From the NCBI GenBank assembly GCA_030063045.1, contig JAQSEB010000111.1, forward strand, positions 124,001 to 188,000: a stretch of DNA of 64,000 bases. The letters run 5' to 3'. A program made the translations under genes and the position numbers. Numbering within the stretch: position 1 is the first letter of the stretch; every line of letters begins with the position of its first letter. The notes beneath the pieces were generated by a model. That model was not told the DNA's origin. It saw nothing but the letters and a program-made list of their open reading frames with translations, and did no database searches. This document shows positions 13,915-25,722 of the stretch, one piece after another. Source of the stretch: Pratylenchus scribneri. Taxonomy: Eukaryota; Nematoda; Chromadorea; Rhabditida; Pratylenchidae.

Positions 13915-14200
13915 TTTAATTGCGGTTTTTGATCTTGTCAAAATAAAAGAAGAGAATCCCTCGGGCCATTTCACCATCCATCAATGTGCAATATGGTAGA
14001 ATATTTTATATCCCAAATTGCTGTGATAAAAATAGTAGATCTTTGCTTCCATTTTTATTTATAATTTTTATTCCATTTACCAATATTCCCTCCTGATTTA
14101 ATTAATTTATTTAAATTCAATTTAAATATAATAAATTCAGATTAAAAATGTCCAATTCCATAGCCAAACAGTAGAAACCGTTAAAATGGAGGATTTTGGG
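13915..14200 (+). pseudogene. Duplicated 5' fragment of the dihydrodiol dehydrogenase gene
   Basis: It aligns base by base with 17838-18170: TTTTTGATCTTGTCAAA, GTAGATCTTTGCTT, TTTATTCCATTTACCAATAT, then the first coding exon (MSNSIAKQ...). In the fragment the codon after MSNSIAKQ is TAG where the intact gene has CAG, and the glycine codon further on is AGG. The splice donor after ATTTTGG is also lost (GGCAC versus GGTGAG). Nothing downstream continues the gene. It is a promoter-plus-exon-1 copy about 3.9 kb from its parent, on the other side of the F-box gene. Confidence 0.85.
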
Positions 14201-14445
14201 CACAAAACCACAAGGCAACCACCACCTCCACATAACAGCGGCACTAGGTTTTGCTTCTATAATAAATGCCGTTATTGATTGAATGCGTATAGAGAGGAAT
14301 TCTAAGAGCTTCTGCCGTCCTCATTTATGCTTAGCATTTATTCAAAACATCCCTCGAAAAGAAAAAACAACCCAAATTTTCATTTTCCATTCCATTTCGA
14401 GTTTTGAATTAAAATTGTAGTATAAATTAAATTTATCGACTGAAT

Positions 14446-17088
14446 ATGGGCGCTTCCCAATCTTTTCCTCAACAAATTCGACAAGATCGAAAACAAGAAT
14501 TAAATTTGAAAAATGCAACGAAATCCGGAGTCCAATTTGTGGCCCAATTGCCCACCGAAACTGTAGTCGAAATTCTTATGTTCATGCCAACTGAACAAAT
14601 TGTCCTCAATTTTGTGTTTGTATCGCACAAATTTTCTGCAATTTGCATCCCAATTTTGCGCAAACGTTTCGCTGTAAACAAAAATTTATTTTGTTAAATT
14701 TTTCGATTTTTGTTCCTTTTTGACCATTTTTAGGCATTTTAGAATCTTTTTAGGTACCTTTTTGAAAATTTTAAATATGATTTAATTCGGGCCTTAATAA
14801 ATAATAAATAAAACAATAAAATTTTTAATTGATTTTTATTTTAAAGGAGAATAAATCTACATGGGTCAAAACCTTCAATTCTCCGGGCTATGATACATTT
14901 CGATTACCGGAATTGCAAACTCAAAAAGTCTTGCTGGAGGGGGCACTTATTTTTAATGGAATTGAACCTAATCTTACTGGTTCCATATTGGTAAAAAATT
15001 TTTTTGCTATCAAAAATTTGTAAAATCTATTATATAAATAGATATATTAAATTTATAATTAAATTTTATTGGAAAAAAAAAAATTTTTAATAATTTTGAT
15101 ATATTTAAAATTTACAACAATATGTCATTACCATAACAGCAGGGTTACGATAGTTAGAAATGACAAAATAGGTAAGTAAAATCCAAAAGGGGTACAAAAA
15201 AGACTAAAATAAGATAAATAAATTGGCAAATAATGGTTAAATATGATTTAATAACCAATTTTTTGATTGAAATTGGATAAAAAGTGAATTATAATTTATA
15301 ACTGTTCTGGGATGGAGCCATGATTTTTGGATGAGAGTGATTACATACAAAAGACGACCGTTTTACATTTTTCACATTAAATCAAATTTGAGCTTTTCTA
15401 GGGATTTTTAGATTTACGGACTTGCACATTCTAAGGGCAACTTTTTATGGCGCATCTGGGAAAAATACGTGTTTTTCATTTCCGGTTCAGGGTCCGCAGA
15501 AACCAGTTTAAAAACCGTTTTGCATAGGTAAAACTTTTTTCCTTGGACCTCAATCGATTTGAAACTAAAAACCGCTCTTAAGTTAGAGTGTTAGCTACAA
15601 AATGATTTATAGTTAGGGGGGTCTACGATGGTCAGGGAAGCCTAAACAAATACGGGAAATTTCCTATTTTAGCTGCGCGAGTTGAAAATTCCTTATAACC
15701 AAACCAGTTTGGAGATATAAGCTTAAAGCGGTTTAAAAAAGTGAAAAAAAGGGACGAGCGAAGCGAGCCGTCCAAAACTTGAATAAAAAAACCTATTGGG
15801 GTACTTTAAAGCGCCCCGCCCTTTTTCCGACGCGGAAGTACAAATTTAAACCAGGCGCTTAGCGACTGGTTTTTTTACTAAAAAAAAGTAAATTCAATTG
15901 GTATAATTATTTTATTACTAGAGTTGAACCTTTTCACCGTCCCCGAAGCTTGGCCTCGCATTTCCCTTATCCGAAAATCGTCCCTCGAGCTCTAGAGTTC
16001 CTTATTTTGTACAAATCAAATCGTTTCGCCTTTTGGGCTTAGAATTAGAATCTCGAATGGCATATAATTTTCATGATTCTAAACTGGTAGACCTTATCAT
16101 AAATTTTTGCTACCTAAAACACCATCCCCTACACAAGCAGGCCATATCAGCAAGCAACATTCTTGGTCGATCAACAGCTCATTCATCATTGGTTGATGTA
16201 GCTGCCCCAAATGTTACAGTCCATTTCAAATGCGGAAACAGTTTGGGAAACGAGGATTGGCGAATTGGGGCGCCCGATTTCATTAAAAGAGAAGCAACAT
16301 ATATGGTAACTCGTGGCCAAGAGGAGCGTTACGATTTCGAATTTCCCGTACCAAAGAATACACACAGGGTAATATAAAAATTTCAACAATATGCATTAAA
16401 ATTAATTCTCATTTTTAATAATAATTACCATTAAATGGGAATACAAGGATAATAAATTTCTAACCAAAATCCGAATTCAATATATTTAATTGAGGAATAA
16501 TGAAAAATGAATTTAATTTAAAAAACAATAAATTATCATTTAGCCTTTTATATTTTTAGGAGTCAATTTACATTTAATAATCTTGAATTTTTGGCATATA
16601 ATATAATTCAGAAGCGATAAAACCGTGTAAAGTACCTATAAATTGTTGCTTTATAAAATATTAAAGATATTCAAATTGGAATTTTTCAGTAATTTAAACC
16701 GTTTAACTTTTTTCGGTTTTGATTTAAAATTAATTATATAAATCCTATATAAATAAAATATATATTTCGAAATCTACCAAAATGTTTATAAATAATGTTT
16801 AAATGCATTTTCTGAATTATTAAGCAAAAGATCTGAAAATCAAAATAAAAAGGATAATAATATTGAATTAATATAACAAATTTATCAATAAAAATATCAA
16901 TTAATTAATTAAATCAATTTTAGTTTATGCAACTCAAATTCTACATTGTGTGCACTGTTCGCGGTCAAATATTTCGTGATGATAATCAGGGAAATCTTTA
17001 TGTTTTTAATTCGGAGGGGATGGTTGGCCGAATTCAGCGCTACTTGAATATTTTTCGTTCATGCATTCGCCACTATCTGAGAATTTAA
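14446..17088 (+). CDS. F-box domain protein, multi-exon
   Basis: Substrate-recognition subunit type of SCF ubiquitin ligases. Exon 1 (14446-14673) starts MGASQSF and contains an F-box, LPTETVVEILMFMPTEQIVL followed by NFVFVSHKFSAIC, at residues 35-70. Exon 2 (14847-14990) encodes ENKSTWVKTFNSPGYDTFRL and continues to the GSIL codons. Later exons are near 15922-16368 and 16924-17088 (TAA 17086-17088), carrying LVDLIINFCYLKHHP, GAPDFIKREATYMVTRGQ and a hydrophobic C-terminus. The C-terminal half resembles no named domain I can assign; nematodes have large F-box families with variable C-termini. Joining exon 2 to the third exon is unresolved: around 15920-16042 all frames are open and no phase-0 acceptor leads cleanly into the frame that continues, so a one-base frameshift near 16040 is possible. 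Confidence 0.7.
15100..15900. repeat. Insert with hairpins in the second intron of the F-box gene
   Basis: This stretch is more GC-rich than its surroundings and contains GGACG-AGCGAAGCGAGC-CGTCC (5-bp stem) near 15752 and AAACCAG-GCGCTTAGCGA-CTGGTTT near 15858 followed by T residues. It expands the intron from tens of bases to about 0.9 kb, which suggests an inserted, decayed element. No terminal repeats could be set with confidence. Confidence 0.45.
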
Positions 17089-17302
17089 AATCCGGCAGCA
17101 GAGAAGAAAAATTGACTTCATTTCCAATTCCAATTATGTTATGATGAAAATACTATATATTTTGCCTGCATATGTTTTTTTCCTACCTTTTCTTCATATT
17201 TCATGAATGCTTTATGTTCATTTAAAATTAAATTTTCATTTCAATATTTTAAAATCATGATAAAATGACATATCAATTATCAAATACTTTCCACAATGTG
17301 AC

Positions 17303-17405
17303 TACCGTAAAACTTCTATTAGAAACCCCGGGGTTACTAATTTTCAGAGACCATCCAGAGGGGGTTACTAATAGAGCGGGGGTTTCTAATAGAAGTTTTA
17401 CGGTA
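17303..17405. mobile_element. Small MITE with 27-bp perfect terminal inverted repeats
   Basis: 103 bp between the F-box and dihydrodiol dehydrogenase genes. The left end starts TACCGTAAAACTTCTATTAG and continues to AAACCCC; the right end is its exact reverse complement. A diverged relative (AGACCTTCTAGAGGGGG, TTCTAATAGAA) lies at 12890-12970 and a possible end at 4364. Confidence 0.9.
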
Positions 17406-18116
17406 AATGCTTACCAGAACCAGTGTAAAGTCTGCAAATAGCAATGGATCTCATTTTCTTTCATTCATTGATCCTCCGATCCATCAATTGAATCCACCCA
17501 TTCTCAATTTGCATAAAATATGGCACAATATAAAAATATTTTTTGTAAAATATTCGGAATTACGGTCGCAGAAAATTTTATTTTCAAATTTGTTTTTTTT
17601 ACTTTTTAATGGATAATTTGGAGCATTTAAAACGAATTTTAATGATAAAATAAAGCCAAAATTTATCAATGGAAAATCATTGATTAATGAATCCAAAATT
17701 GTTACCAAAATTATATTCAAATAATTTCGAAAATATTTGTCGAAATATTTGAATTTTTATATTTTTTAAAAAGAAAATATATTATTTTCTCTAGCATTCA
17801 ATTCTTTAAAATAATCCAAAATTTCATTTGTTTAATTGTGATTTTTGATCTTGTCAAAGTGAGAAGAGAATATTCCCTCGAACCCAATTTCCCATCCATC
17901 CATCAAATTGTAATAAAATAAATAAAGATGGGAGAATATTTTGTGATACCTTCATTTTCTAATGAATTAATCACCAATTGCACTGATAAAATTGGTAGAT
18001 CTTTGCTTTCATTTTTATTTATAGTTTTTATTCCATTTACCAATATTCCCTGCCTGCTGATTTTTTTGACCAATTTATTTAAAATTCAATTTAAAAATAA
18101 TAAATCAGATTTTAAA
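17406..18116. promoter_or_regulatory. 5' region of the dihydrodiol dehydrogenase gene
   Basis: The part from about 17838 is shared with the copy at 13915-14200, so it marks the unit that was duplicated. A run of T-rich blocks precedes the ATG at 18117. No specific factor sites were recognised. Confidence 0.4.
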
Positions 18117-20422
18117 ATGTCCAATTCCATAGCCAAACAGCAGAAACCCTTGAAATGGGGAATTTTGGGTGAGTTTGACTGTGGAATAAATTAATAATTA
18201 TTGTCATTAATTTATTTTAGGCTGTGGACGAATTTCCAACGATTTCATCTATTCAATGTATCGAAAAAGTGAAACACCAAATGTGGTACGGAAAAGGGAG
18301 AATATTGGGCAAATAAATCACTCAAAAATAGGTTCATGCCGTGGCCACCTCAAATTCATTGGAACGGGCACAAAATTTTGTTCAATCAATGATAATTCCA
18401 AATAAACAGGAAATCAAAACATATGGAAGTTATGAGGAATTGTTGGCCGATCCAGAATGTGGTAAACAAAACAAAAAAAGAAATATTGGGGCAAATTTTG
18501 TTTAATTTTGGGGCTATTAAAATAAAATTAAGGTTTCCTTTTTTGGTATAAAAATATTTTTTGAATCAGAAACCGCTTTTAGACCCTACAATTTTTATAC
18601 CAATTATCCAATCGAGGCGCATTGAATGGTATATAAAATGTCTAATTTTGGCACAAAATTAAAGAGTTTAAAACCAAAAACTGGAAAATGGTTTAAACGA
18701 TTTAATACCATTTAATTTTGACCAAACCATGACAAATTATTTATCGAGAATAAAACCGGTTTCTGATTTATTAGAAGTCGAAAACTGATTTAATGCCAAA
18801 AAAATATTTTCCTTAAAATAATTCTCGAAATTTAACAAATTGATATTTTTTTGAAGAAATAATCTACATTGGCATTTTGAACGTGACTCATTGTCGATGG
18901 ACTTTGGCCGCATTGGAAAAGGGGAAAAAGCCAGTTCTCTGTGAAAAACCGATGGGATTGAGTGTTGCGGAATCGGAGTTGATGGCAAAAACGGCACGGC
19001 AACAGGGACTATTCCTAATGGAGGTGAAATGAAAAAGTGAAAATAATTTGGACAAATATTCCCTCAGGCATTTTGGAGTCGTCTTTTCCCAGTTTACCGT
19101 AAACTTCGCTCAATTTTGGACAAAAATGAATTGGGCGCCGTCAAAACAATTGGAGCACATTTCGGAACAATTCCAGTATAATTTTACTTTATTCGGTGAA
19201 ATATTTTTCTGAAAATTTTTAAAGGCCAATTCCCGTTTCCGATTGGACCTTTCGGAATGCCCTGTTTTGGACATTGGAATTTATTGCGTCCAATTTGCCA
19301 TGTTTTGCCTCAATGACAGTCAGCCTAGTTTGATTCGCGCCCATGCCGTCAAAAATGAAGAAGGCTGCGACATTTCGGGAAATATTTATTTGGAATTCAA
19401 TGGAGGAAAGACAAAGGCCTCATTGATGTGGGAAACCGAATCATTTTGCCCAAATTCCGCATTTGTTGCATTCGAAAATGGAATTGTTCAAGTTGGTTAC
19501 TGTTTTTATTTAATAACATTTATTATTACAGATTCCCGATTGGTTCTATTGCCCAACCCGAATTCAAATTATTAAAGGTAGAGGAAATGGGAGAACAATT
19601 TTTAATCCATTATATTGGAAGATCTCAAACTTTACAAAATATAAAATATTATATTTGGCGAAAAATATTGAAAATGACTAAAATATATTATTATTATTAC
19701 GGTTTATAAGAAACAGTCAGTATTTTATTCTGGATCAGGATATCCCACCCAAACATTGGCCCAATCGATAGATCTCGTCCGAGACACATTGCTTATTAGT
19801 TTGGCTTAGGTTTAATTGATTTTAAATTAGTTTTAAACCAAAATCCAAAGACAGAACATTTAAAATTCTTATTTTTTATAAAATTATGGCAAATTATATA
19901 CCAATCGAGGATATTGAATTGACAAGATTTATCGATTTAGCATAAAGTTTGGCTTTCTAAACCAAATCATTGAACTGTTATAATATTTTCAACATTTTCA
20001 ATGTATTTTCGCCAAATTAAATATTAACGCTTTCAAAAATATAAAAAATTAGATACATATTTAATTTTTAAAAATATAATCAATATCTTCGCCCTCATTG
20101 TCAGGAAAGGCATTTGGCGAGTCGATGGACACCGAAGAATATTGTTTCCCGCTGAAAGATGATCCCGACCTTTATCTTTTCCCGAATGGCAGTGGAATGC
20201 GCTATGAAGTTGATCATGTTTATGAATGCATCAAAAATGGTATTACATTATATTTTTGGTGGATTTTTTTTTTAATAATTCCATTGTTTAGGCCTGAAAG
20301 AAAGTCCAGTGATGCCTTTGGAAAGTTCAATTCACCTTTCGGCAGTTATGGAAGAAATTCGCCATCAAATTGGTGTAGTTTTTCCTGCTCAAGACAATTC
20401 ACCTACAAAATGCAACATTTAA
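18117..20422 (+). CDS. Trans-1,2-dihydrobenzene-1,2-diol dehydrogenase-like oxidoreductase (Gfo/Idh/MocA family)
   Basis: NAD(P)-dependent sugar/diol dehydrogenase resembling animal DHDH. The spliced N-terminus KWGILGCGRISNDF contains the Rossmann GxGxxxxxF pattern. Then follow TYGSYEELLADPE, IIYIGILNVTH, the family KKPVLCEKPMG motif (catalytic Lys of EKP), LFLMEAFWSRLFPVYRKLR, LDIGIYCVQFAMFCLN, a beta-rich domain (EEGCDISGNIYLEF), IPDWFYCPTRIQIIK, SGMRYEVDHVYECIKNGLKE and MEEIRHQIGVVFP. The stop is TAA 20420-20422. Length is near 340-350 residues, normal for the family. Introns before EIIYIGI and before KAFGES are enlarged by foldback-type repeats. Confidence 0.92.
18490..18830. repeat. Intronic foldback repeat (family E)
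   Basis: Fills the intron before EIIYIGI of the dihydrodiol dehydrogenase gene. AATCAGAAACCGCTTTTAGA near 18566 and ACCGGTTTCTGATTTATTAG near 18753 are inverted with respect to each other, and the centre is rich in GTTTAAACGATTTAATACC words. Related stretches occur at 19725-19960, 38020-38260, 40330-40640, 42600-43150 and 47820-48110. Confidence 0.6.
19725..19960. repeat. Intronic repeat, family E
   Basis: Contains CCAATCGATAGATCTCGTCC followed by GAGACACATTG and later TTGACAAGATTTATCGAT. It sits in the penultimate intron of the dihydrodiol dehydrogenase gene and shares the ATCGAT / GAGACGCAT block with the copies at 38060 and 47870. Confidence 0.5.
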
Positions 20423-20964
20423 AGAGAGGAATAATCCAATAGAATAAATTGCATATTATATGAAAATGTTTTTTGATTTTTTGCTTATAAAATATTAATA
20501 AATTATCACGCTAAAATTAATTATTTTTTATTATTATGTGAATATTAAAATACTTATCGGTTATCTGATTAATTAGGTAAATTTTTCATCCCAAAATACT
20601 CTATCTATGATACCCCCAAAAATGGTCATAAGATTATAATACTAAAATAGTGTTTTCCTTAATCGTTTTACAATCAAATATGAATACTACAGAATCACAA
20701 AAAAAATTTTTCGAATCTGCTGGCGGTTATTAATTCGCACTAGAATTAGGATCCATGAAATTCGGAATTGAATTAATTTTTCCTAATTAATAAGCAATGA
20801 CCAACATTCTTGCCCAAATAATATATTTAACTAGAATAATTCTCTTCATCCAATTCACAATATAAAATGAATATTTTATTATGGAAAAAGTTAAATAAGA
20901 AAGAAATAAATGTTTTTTGGCTAAATAAATTGATAATTTAGATACAAAATAATGGGAAAAGGAA
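20423..20964. other. Convergent intergenic gap
   Basis: 3' flanks of the dihydrodiol dehydrogenase (plus) and the transporter (minus). AT-rich, with no gene or repeat recognised. Confidence 0.5.
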
Positions 20965-23395
20965 TTAAAGCTTTGAATATGTGTTGGAATTTTCCTCTTC
21001 AAAATGAGCTATTTTGGGCGATTCTTCCATCAATTGAATGGGATGAACAATTCCATTTAATTTGGCAATGCTGTAATCTTTTTGTATTTCTTCCTCTTTG
21101 GGCAAATCCAATTGGCAGCCCATTGTTTTTTGAATGAAGCGAACAAATAATTCTGAATTAATTCGATTAATTCATTTAAATTCCCCCAAAAATTACCATC
21201 CAATTTGCGTATAAATTTGCGGTATTTTGTGAATCTAGGCAATGCATATTCCCAAATGAAGAGCAAATAAACTGCCCAAGAAATGGCCAAAACCAGCAAT
21301 CCAATATAGGCAGTGCCAAAGTCCTGGACAATTGTGACCGAGGCCAGGCCAAAACAAATTAGCATGAAGAGAATTGGCATAACCAATGGATTCCTTAGGG
21401 CCTGTGGAAATTGAAATTAGAAAGATTATTGATTGATTACTTGAGGATGAACTGGATAATTGGCCAAACGAATGTAGAGAAGTGCGCACATTGTGATGCC
21501 GCGGAGAAGATATTGGGCAAAACCCAAATAGCTGATCAACTCGCACTATTTCCTAGGAAGGAGAAGGCCATGACCAAAAGGACCTGTGGAATTTACCTAA
21601 AATTAATAAATAAAAATGGCAAATTTTATACATGAATTATGAGTGCTGGCCTAGGGCTTTCATGTTTTTGGTTCAAGCAGGCCATAAAACCGGGGATTTG
21701 GCGTTCTCGGGCGGCGGCGAACAAATATCTGTGAATGAGAAGGAATTATTTTGAAGGGTAAAATATGCTCATATTGTTCACCTGCTTGCCGCAAACATTG
21801 ACCCATTCATTGCATTCAAAAGGACAAGGAGAATGATGAAAGGTATAATCCATTGTAAACTTTTGCCCATTGTTCTTTCGGCAAAAATCTAAAATGAAAT
21901 TAATTTACTAAAATATTAAATAATTATTTTGTCGTTGACGAGAAAAGAATGTTGGAATGTGGAAAAGAAATAAATGATGGATGATTCACATCGACTTATT
22001 TAACCCTGGCGAAAGCCCATTTTCGATTCATTCATCCATTTTTCTAAAAGCATAAACACAGCAAATTTTATTCCCTCGAAATTTTCCCTCGTCTTTTCTG
22101 TTTGTTTGGAATTTATTTGGAAACGGGCTTTGGAGGAAAAAGCCTAGGGAAGAGATTGGAATTTTGGAATAATTGGAAAGGGATTTGAAGATTTATTGTA
22201 TCCTTTTTATTTTATTTATACTTCTTGGATAATTTGGAATACCCGCTAGGGCGGAAGGTAGGAAATTAGACAGCATTTTCTACATATTTAGATAATAGAT
22301 TTATTGAATTAAAAATAATTAAATATTTCGGTACCATTGCCACTGCATTGGATTCCTTTATTTCGGCCACTGGGATCACTACAAAATAGGCAATATTAAT
22401 GCACATATAAATGGTCAAAATGCAGGACATCCCAACCAAAATGGCAAAAGACATTGTGCTTGATTAAACATTTAAATTTAATATTCATTTTGATGTTTTT
22501 CTTTTTGGCCCACCTTCTCGGATTCAACACCTCCTCGGCGCCCATATTCAGCACATCCCATCCTTCGTAATTGAAAAGGCCGGCAAAAAAGGCATTTGCA
22601 AGGGATCCAGTTGCCCACGAGGAATTCATGAATGGCTCATGCAAATTTTCAGTGTGCCCTAAAAAATAATTGGTCAATAAAAAATATTTCCCTTTTTACC
22701 TTTGATTATCAGCCAATAAGCGCCAATTCCAACAATCAACAATGCAGAAAGCAATTTGGCAAAGGAAGTGACCAATTGGAAACGGGCAACCACCGTACGA
22801 AGAGAGTAGAAATTGAGGAAAAGAAGAAGCCAAAGGCAGGAAAATGCAATAAATTTCCGAAGGACAAATGTGGCGGTTGGATGGGATTCGGCTCCAATCA
22901 TCGAATCGAGGCCAATTCCCTGGACGGCATATTCTGCGAATGTTGCCGATTGAACGGCCAACATCAGTGGATAACTGATTAAGCAGCCCATCGACATGAA
23001 AGTGAAAGCAATTGCATTCCTTTTTGGGTAGAAAATGAATTAGAATATTTTTATCATTAATTATTTACCATTTGACATGGGAAAGATAGGCAAAATCACC
23101 GCCCGATCGACGAATACTTGTACCAAGTTCGACATAACAATAAGCGCCAAGGATTGTGGCAACACCGGACAATAGCCAAACAATCAGAGAAAGACCCATC
23201 TAAAAGAATAAGAAAATATAATGTTAATAAAATCAGATAAATTAAATGATTTCTATTTAAAAATATGTTTGCGCTGACTGATTGGGTTTTTGAGAGGATG
23301 GATGTGGGTGTGATGAAAATGCCGGAGCCAACAATGTTGCCAATAAAATAAGATGTAGCGCCCCATCGTCCCATTTTGTTGCCTTTTTCTTCCAT
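20965..23395 (-). CDS. SLC7-type amino acid transporter light subunit
   Basis: APC-superfamily 12-helix transporter. Exons in order: MEEKGNKMGRWGATSYFIGN with IVGSGIFITPTSILS (helix 1 GSGIF substrate motif), LSLIVWLLSGVATILGAYCY with VELGTSIRRSGGDFAYL, FTFMSMGCLISYPLMLAVQS, NAFFAGLFNYEGWDVLN followed by EEVLNPRR, TMSFAILVGMSCILTIYMCI, an IFAERTMGKSLQWIIPFIIL helix and NAMNGSMFAASR, RYLFAAARERQIPGFMACLN, LISYLGFAQYLLRGITMCAL, MPILFMLICFGLASV and helix 12. A 47-bp intron joins RKFIRKLD to ELFVRFIQKT, and the tail ends NTYSKL with TAA at 20965-20967. LAT/b0,+AT-type transporters pair with a glycoprotein heavy chain. Between NSAS and LISYL (about 21540) the frame shifts by one base, so this copy is either interrupted or contains a consensus error. 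Confidence 0.88.
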
Positions 23396-24371
23396 TGATA
23401 AATGTTGTTGAAAATTGAAATATTTCGTTTAAAAAAATGAATAAAATTAATTAAAATTCTAAAATAATAATTTAATAATTAATTATATCAATTTCGATTT
23501 TTGATATTGCTAATAGAGAGGGAGAAATGTCTAATAATTATTGTAATAATTTGCATTACTAATTTTGTTGATGTTTGTTAGATGTGGGAATCGGATGGAT
23601 TTGGGATTAGCGGATGGTGAATGGGATTAATAATACAGTAGAAAAATATTAATTAATTTCATCTAATAAGAAAGTAAGATGGCTTTATTTCATTTCATCC
23701 TATCGATAATCAAAATTTTTGAAATGATTAACTTTCACAAAATTAATTTTTTTTAATGAAATAAAATTTTTTCTAATTGGTCAAATTGAATTTAAGAAAG
23801 TTATACTTTGAAAAAAGTATTGATCACATGGAAATTTAGTAAACAATAATATTAACAATGAATTTGGAATGGAATGATTCATTCGGGAAAAAGAAGAAAT
23901 AATGCTTATTGTTTATAATTATTGTAAAAGCAATTCTTTTCTAATAGTTTTTGGAATTAACCAAAAGTTATATTTTATAAAAATTGATTTGGAACAAAAT
24001 TGTCTTTATTAATATAAAAATTTTCTTTTAACTGATGATCTGCAATGGAATTTTTGAATAAAAATTGCAATTTTAGATAAGAAAGGAAAATTGTTGATAA
24101 GTAAAAAAGGTTTAAGATTCATAAATTATAATATATCATTTTTAAACAATTTTATACAAAAATATTTTTCCTTCAATTTCCATTTTCTTTTTAGTTCCTT
24201 CTATATCGGTTTCGACCCAAAATTAAAATTGCAAACAGTTGGAAAAAATTGATAAGAGAAATAAAGAGGAGAAGATAAGAAAAGCTTTATTATATATCTA
24301 ATAATGCTTAATGAATTAAAAATATTCTGCGCAAAAAATACATGAATAATAAGACAATATATTTTGGGAAA
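23396..24371. other. Upstream of the transporter, AT-rich
   Basis: Promoter side of the transporter and 3' flank of the next minus-strand gene. Only AT-rich sequence with no convincing exon. Confidence 0.45.
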
Positions 24372-25722
24372 TTAATTCCAATATTTCTGCAAAAGTCGAA
24401 AATGTTCATTCATTTGAGAATTTCTTCTATGGATTAATTCATTCCCAAAAATATCCATTGGCCCATCATTGGCTTGATTAATAATTTGATTTTCAATATT
24501 TCCAATTCGTTGTCGCCGTAATTTTCTTCCAATTTCAAAAATTAATTTTTGGAGTTTTCGATTCAAAAATGGGTGCATTCTAAATAAAAAAAAATAATTT
24601 TCGATTTATTTGAAATAAAATTTACATAATAATGCTAATTTGAATGCAAATATTTGAGAGGGAATAAAGCATGAAAATGGCCGTCACAAAAAGTACATTA
24701 AAGCCAGCATTCCAAACAACCACCCCATAATAGGCTTCAAGGGCATTAAAAATTGTCAAAAAAACATTGAAAAAATGGAAAATGCCCGACGGCAATAATT
24801 GACGATTTGTTCGAATATTTTCAGAAAGCTATTTACAAAAAGAATTTATTCATTTAAAATTAAAAATAAATTCACCTGATATTTTAATGATAATTCTTTG
24901 GCATAATTATTGCTGGAATTTGGTAAAATGATCAATTTTTTATATTTCCATTTATTCAATTTCCAAAGAAAGGGACAAATCTATTTAAAATAAAATAAAT
25001 AATTTAATTTAATATAAAATAAAATCGAACCATCATGCATAAAAAACTGAACCCTAGGAATGAATAAATTTCGCAAAGTGTCAATAAACTTGGATGAATG
25101 CCAGTTTTCTGTTCAAAATCAACGCTTGACCAATAGCAGAAAAAAGTGCCCAAACTCTATACAAAATTTATTAATAATTAAAATAAATTAATTTTACCAT
25201 AAAAATAAAGCAAAATATGATGAAATGTGGCCTATTTTCCCCTTCATAATTTTTGCTTTTTATTGTTGCCAAAATTCTTTCGGCCAAAAGGCCAAAACCA
25301 AGCCAATCGATGAAAAGCATACAAAAAAGACTGAGTGAAAACATCCAACGAGCCAATGGGTCCCATTGGAAAAAATCTAATGTACAAAATTTTTGGACTG
25401 TTCGGATCAATTCGAAAGCAGAAAAACAAGCAATGGCAAAAGACTTAATTAATTAAAATAAATTAATTTAATTTATCCCAATTTTTACCTGCAATAATAG
25501 AAGGAATTTAAGATTTCGATGCAAAATTGCTGTTGGCATAATCATCAAAAAATTGATTGCAGAAATTGGCAAACAAATTGCATTTATGCCAATATGAAAT
25601 GCCGAAAGGATATAGCAAATTGTGGTGGCCAATGGAGAAAGTTGATCCATGGAAAATGGATTGGCTGATTTGGATGGGGGAATAATAAAATATTTTGCCG
25701 TTAATTCGGGCAATTGTTGCAT
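24372..25722 (-). CDS. Nematode seven-helix chemoreceptor (Sra superfamily, Sre-like)
   Basis: Six exons on the minus strand give about 380 residues with seven hydrophobic segments. They start MQQLPELTAKYFIIPPSKS; the first helices are ATTICYILSAFHIGINAICL and INFLMIMPTAIL, followed by WMFSLSLFCMLFIDWLGFGL, HFIIFCFIFM, LLTLCEIYSFLGFSFLCMM, then the family-typical LSLKYQLSENIRTNRQLLP before helix 6, and a basic cytoplasmic tail ending LLQKYWN. The xxYQxxENI block before helix 6 is a hallmark of nematode Sra/Sre/Srab-type receptors. The ligand cannot be predicted. Short AT-rich introns separate the exons. Confidence 0.78.
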
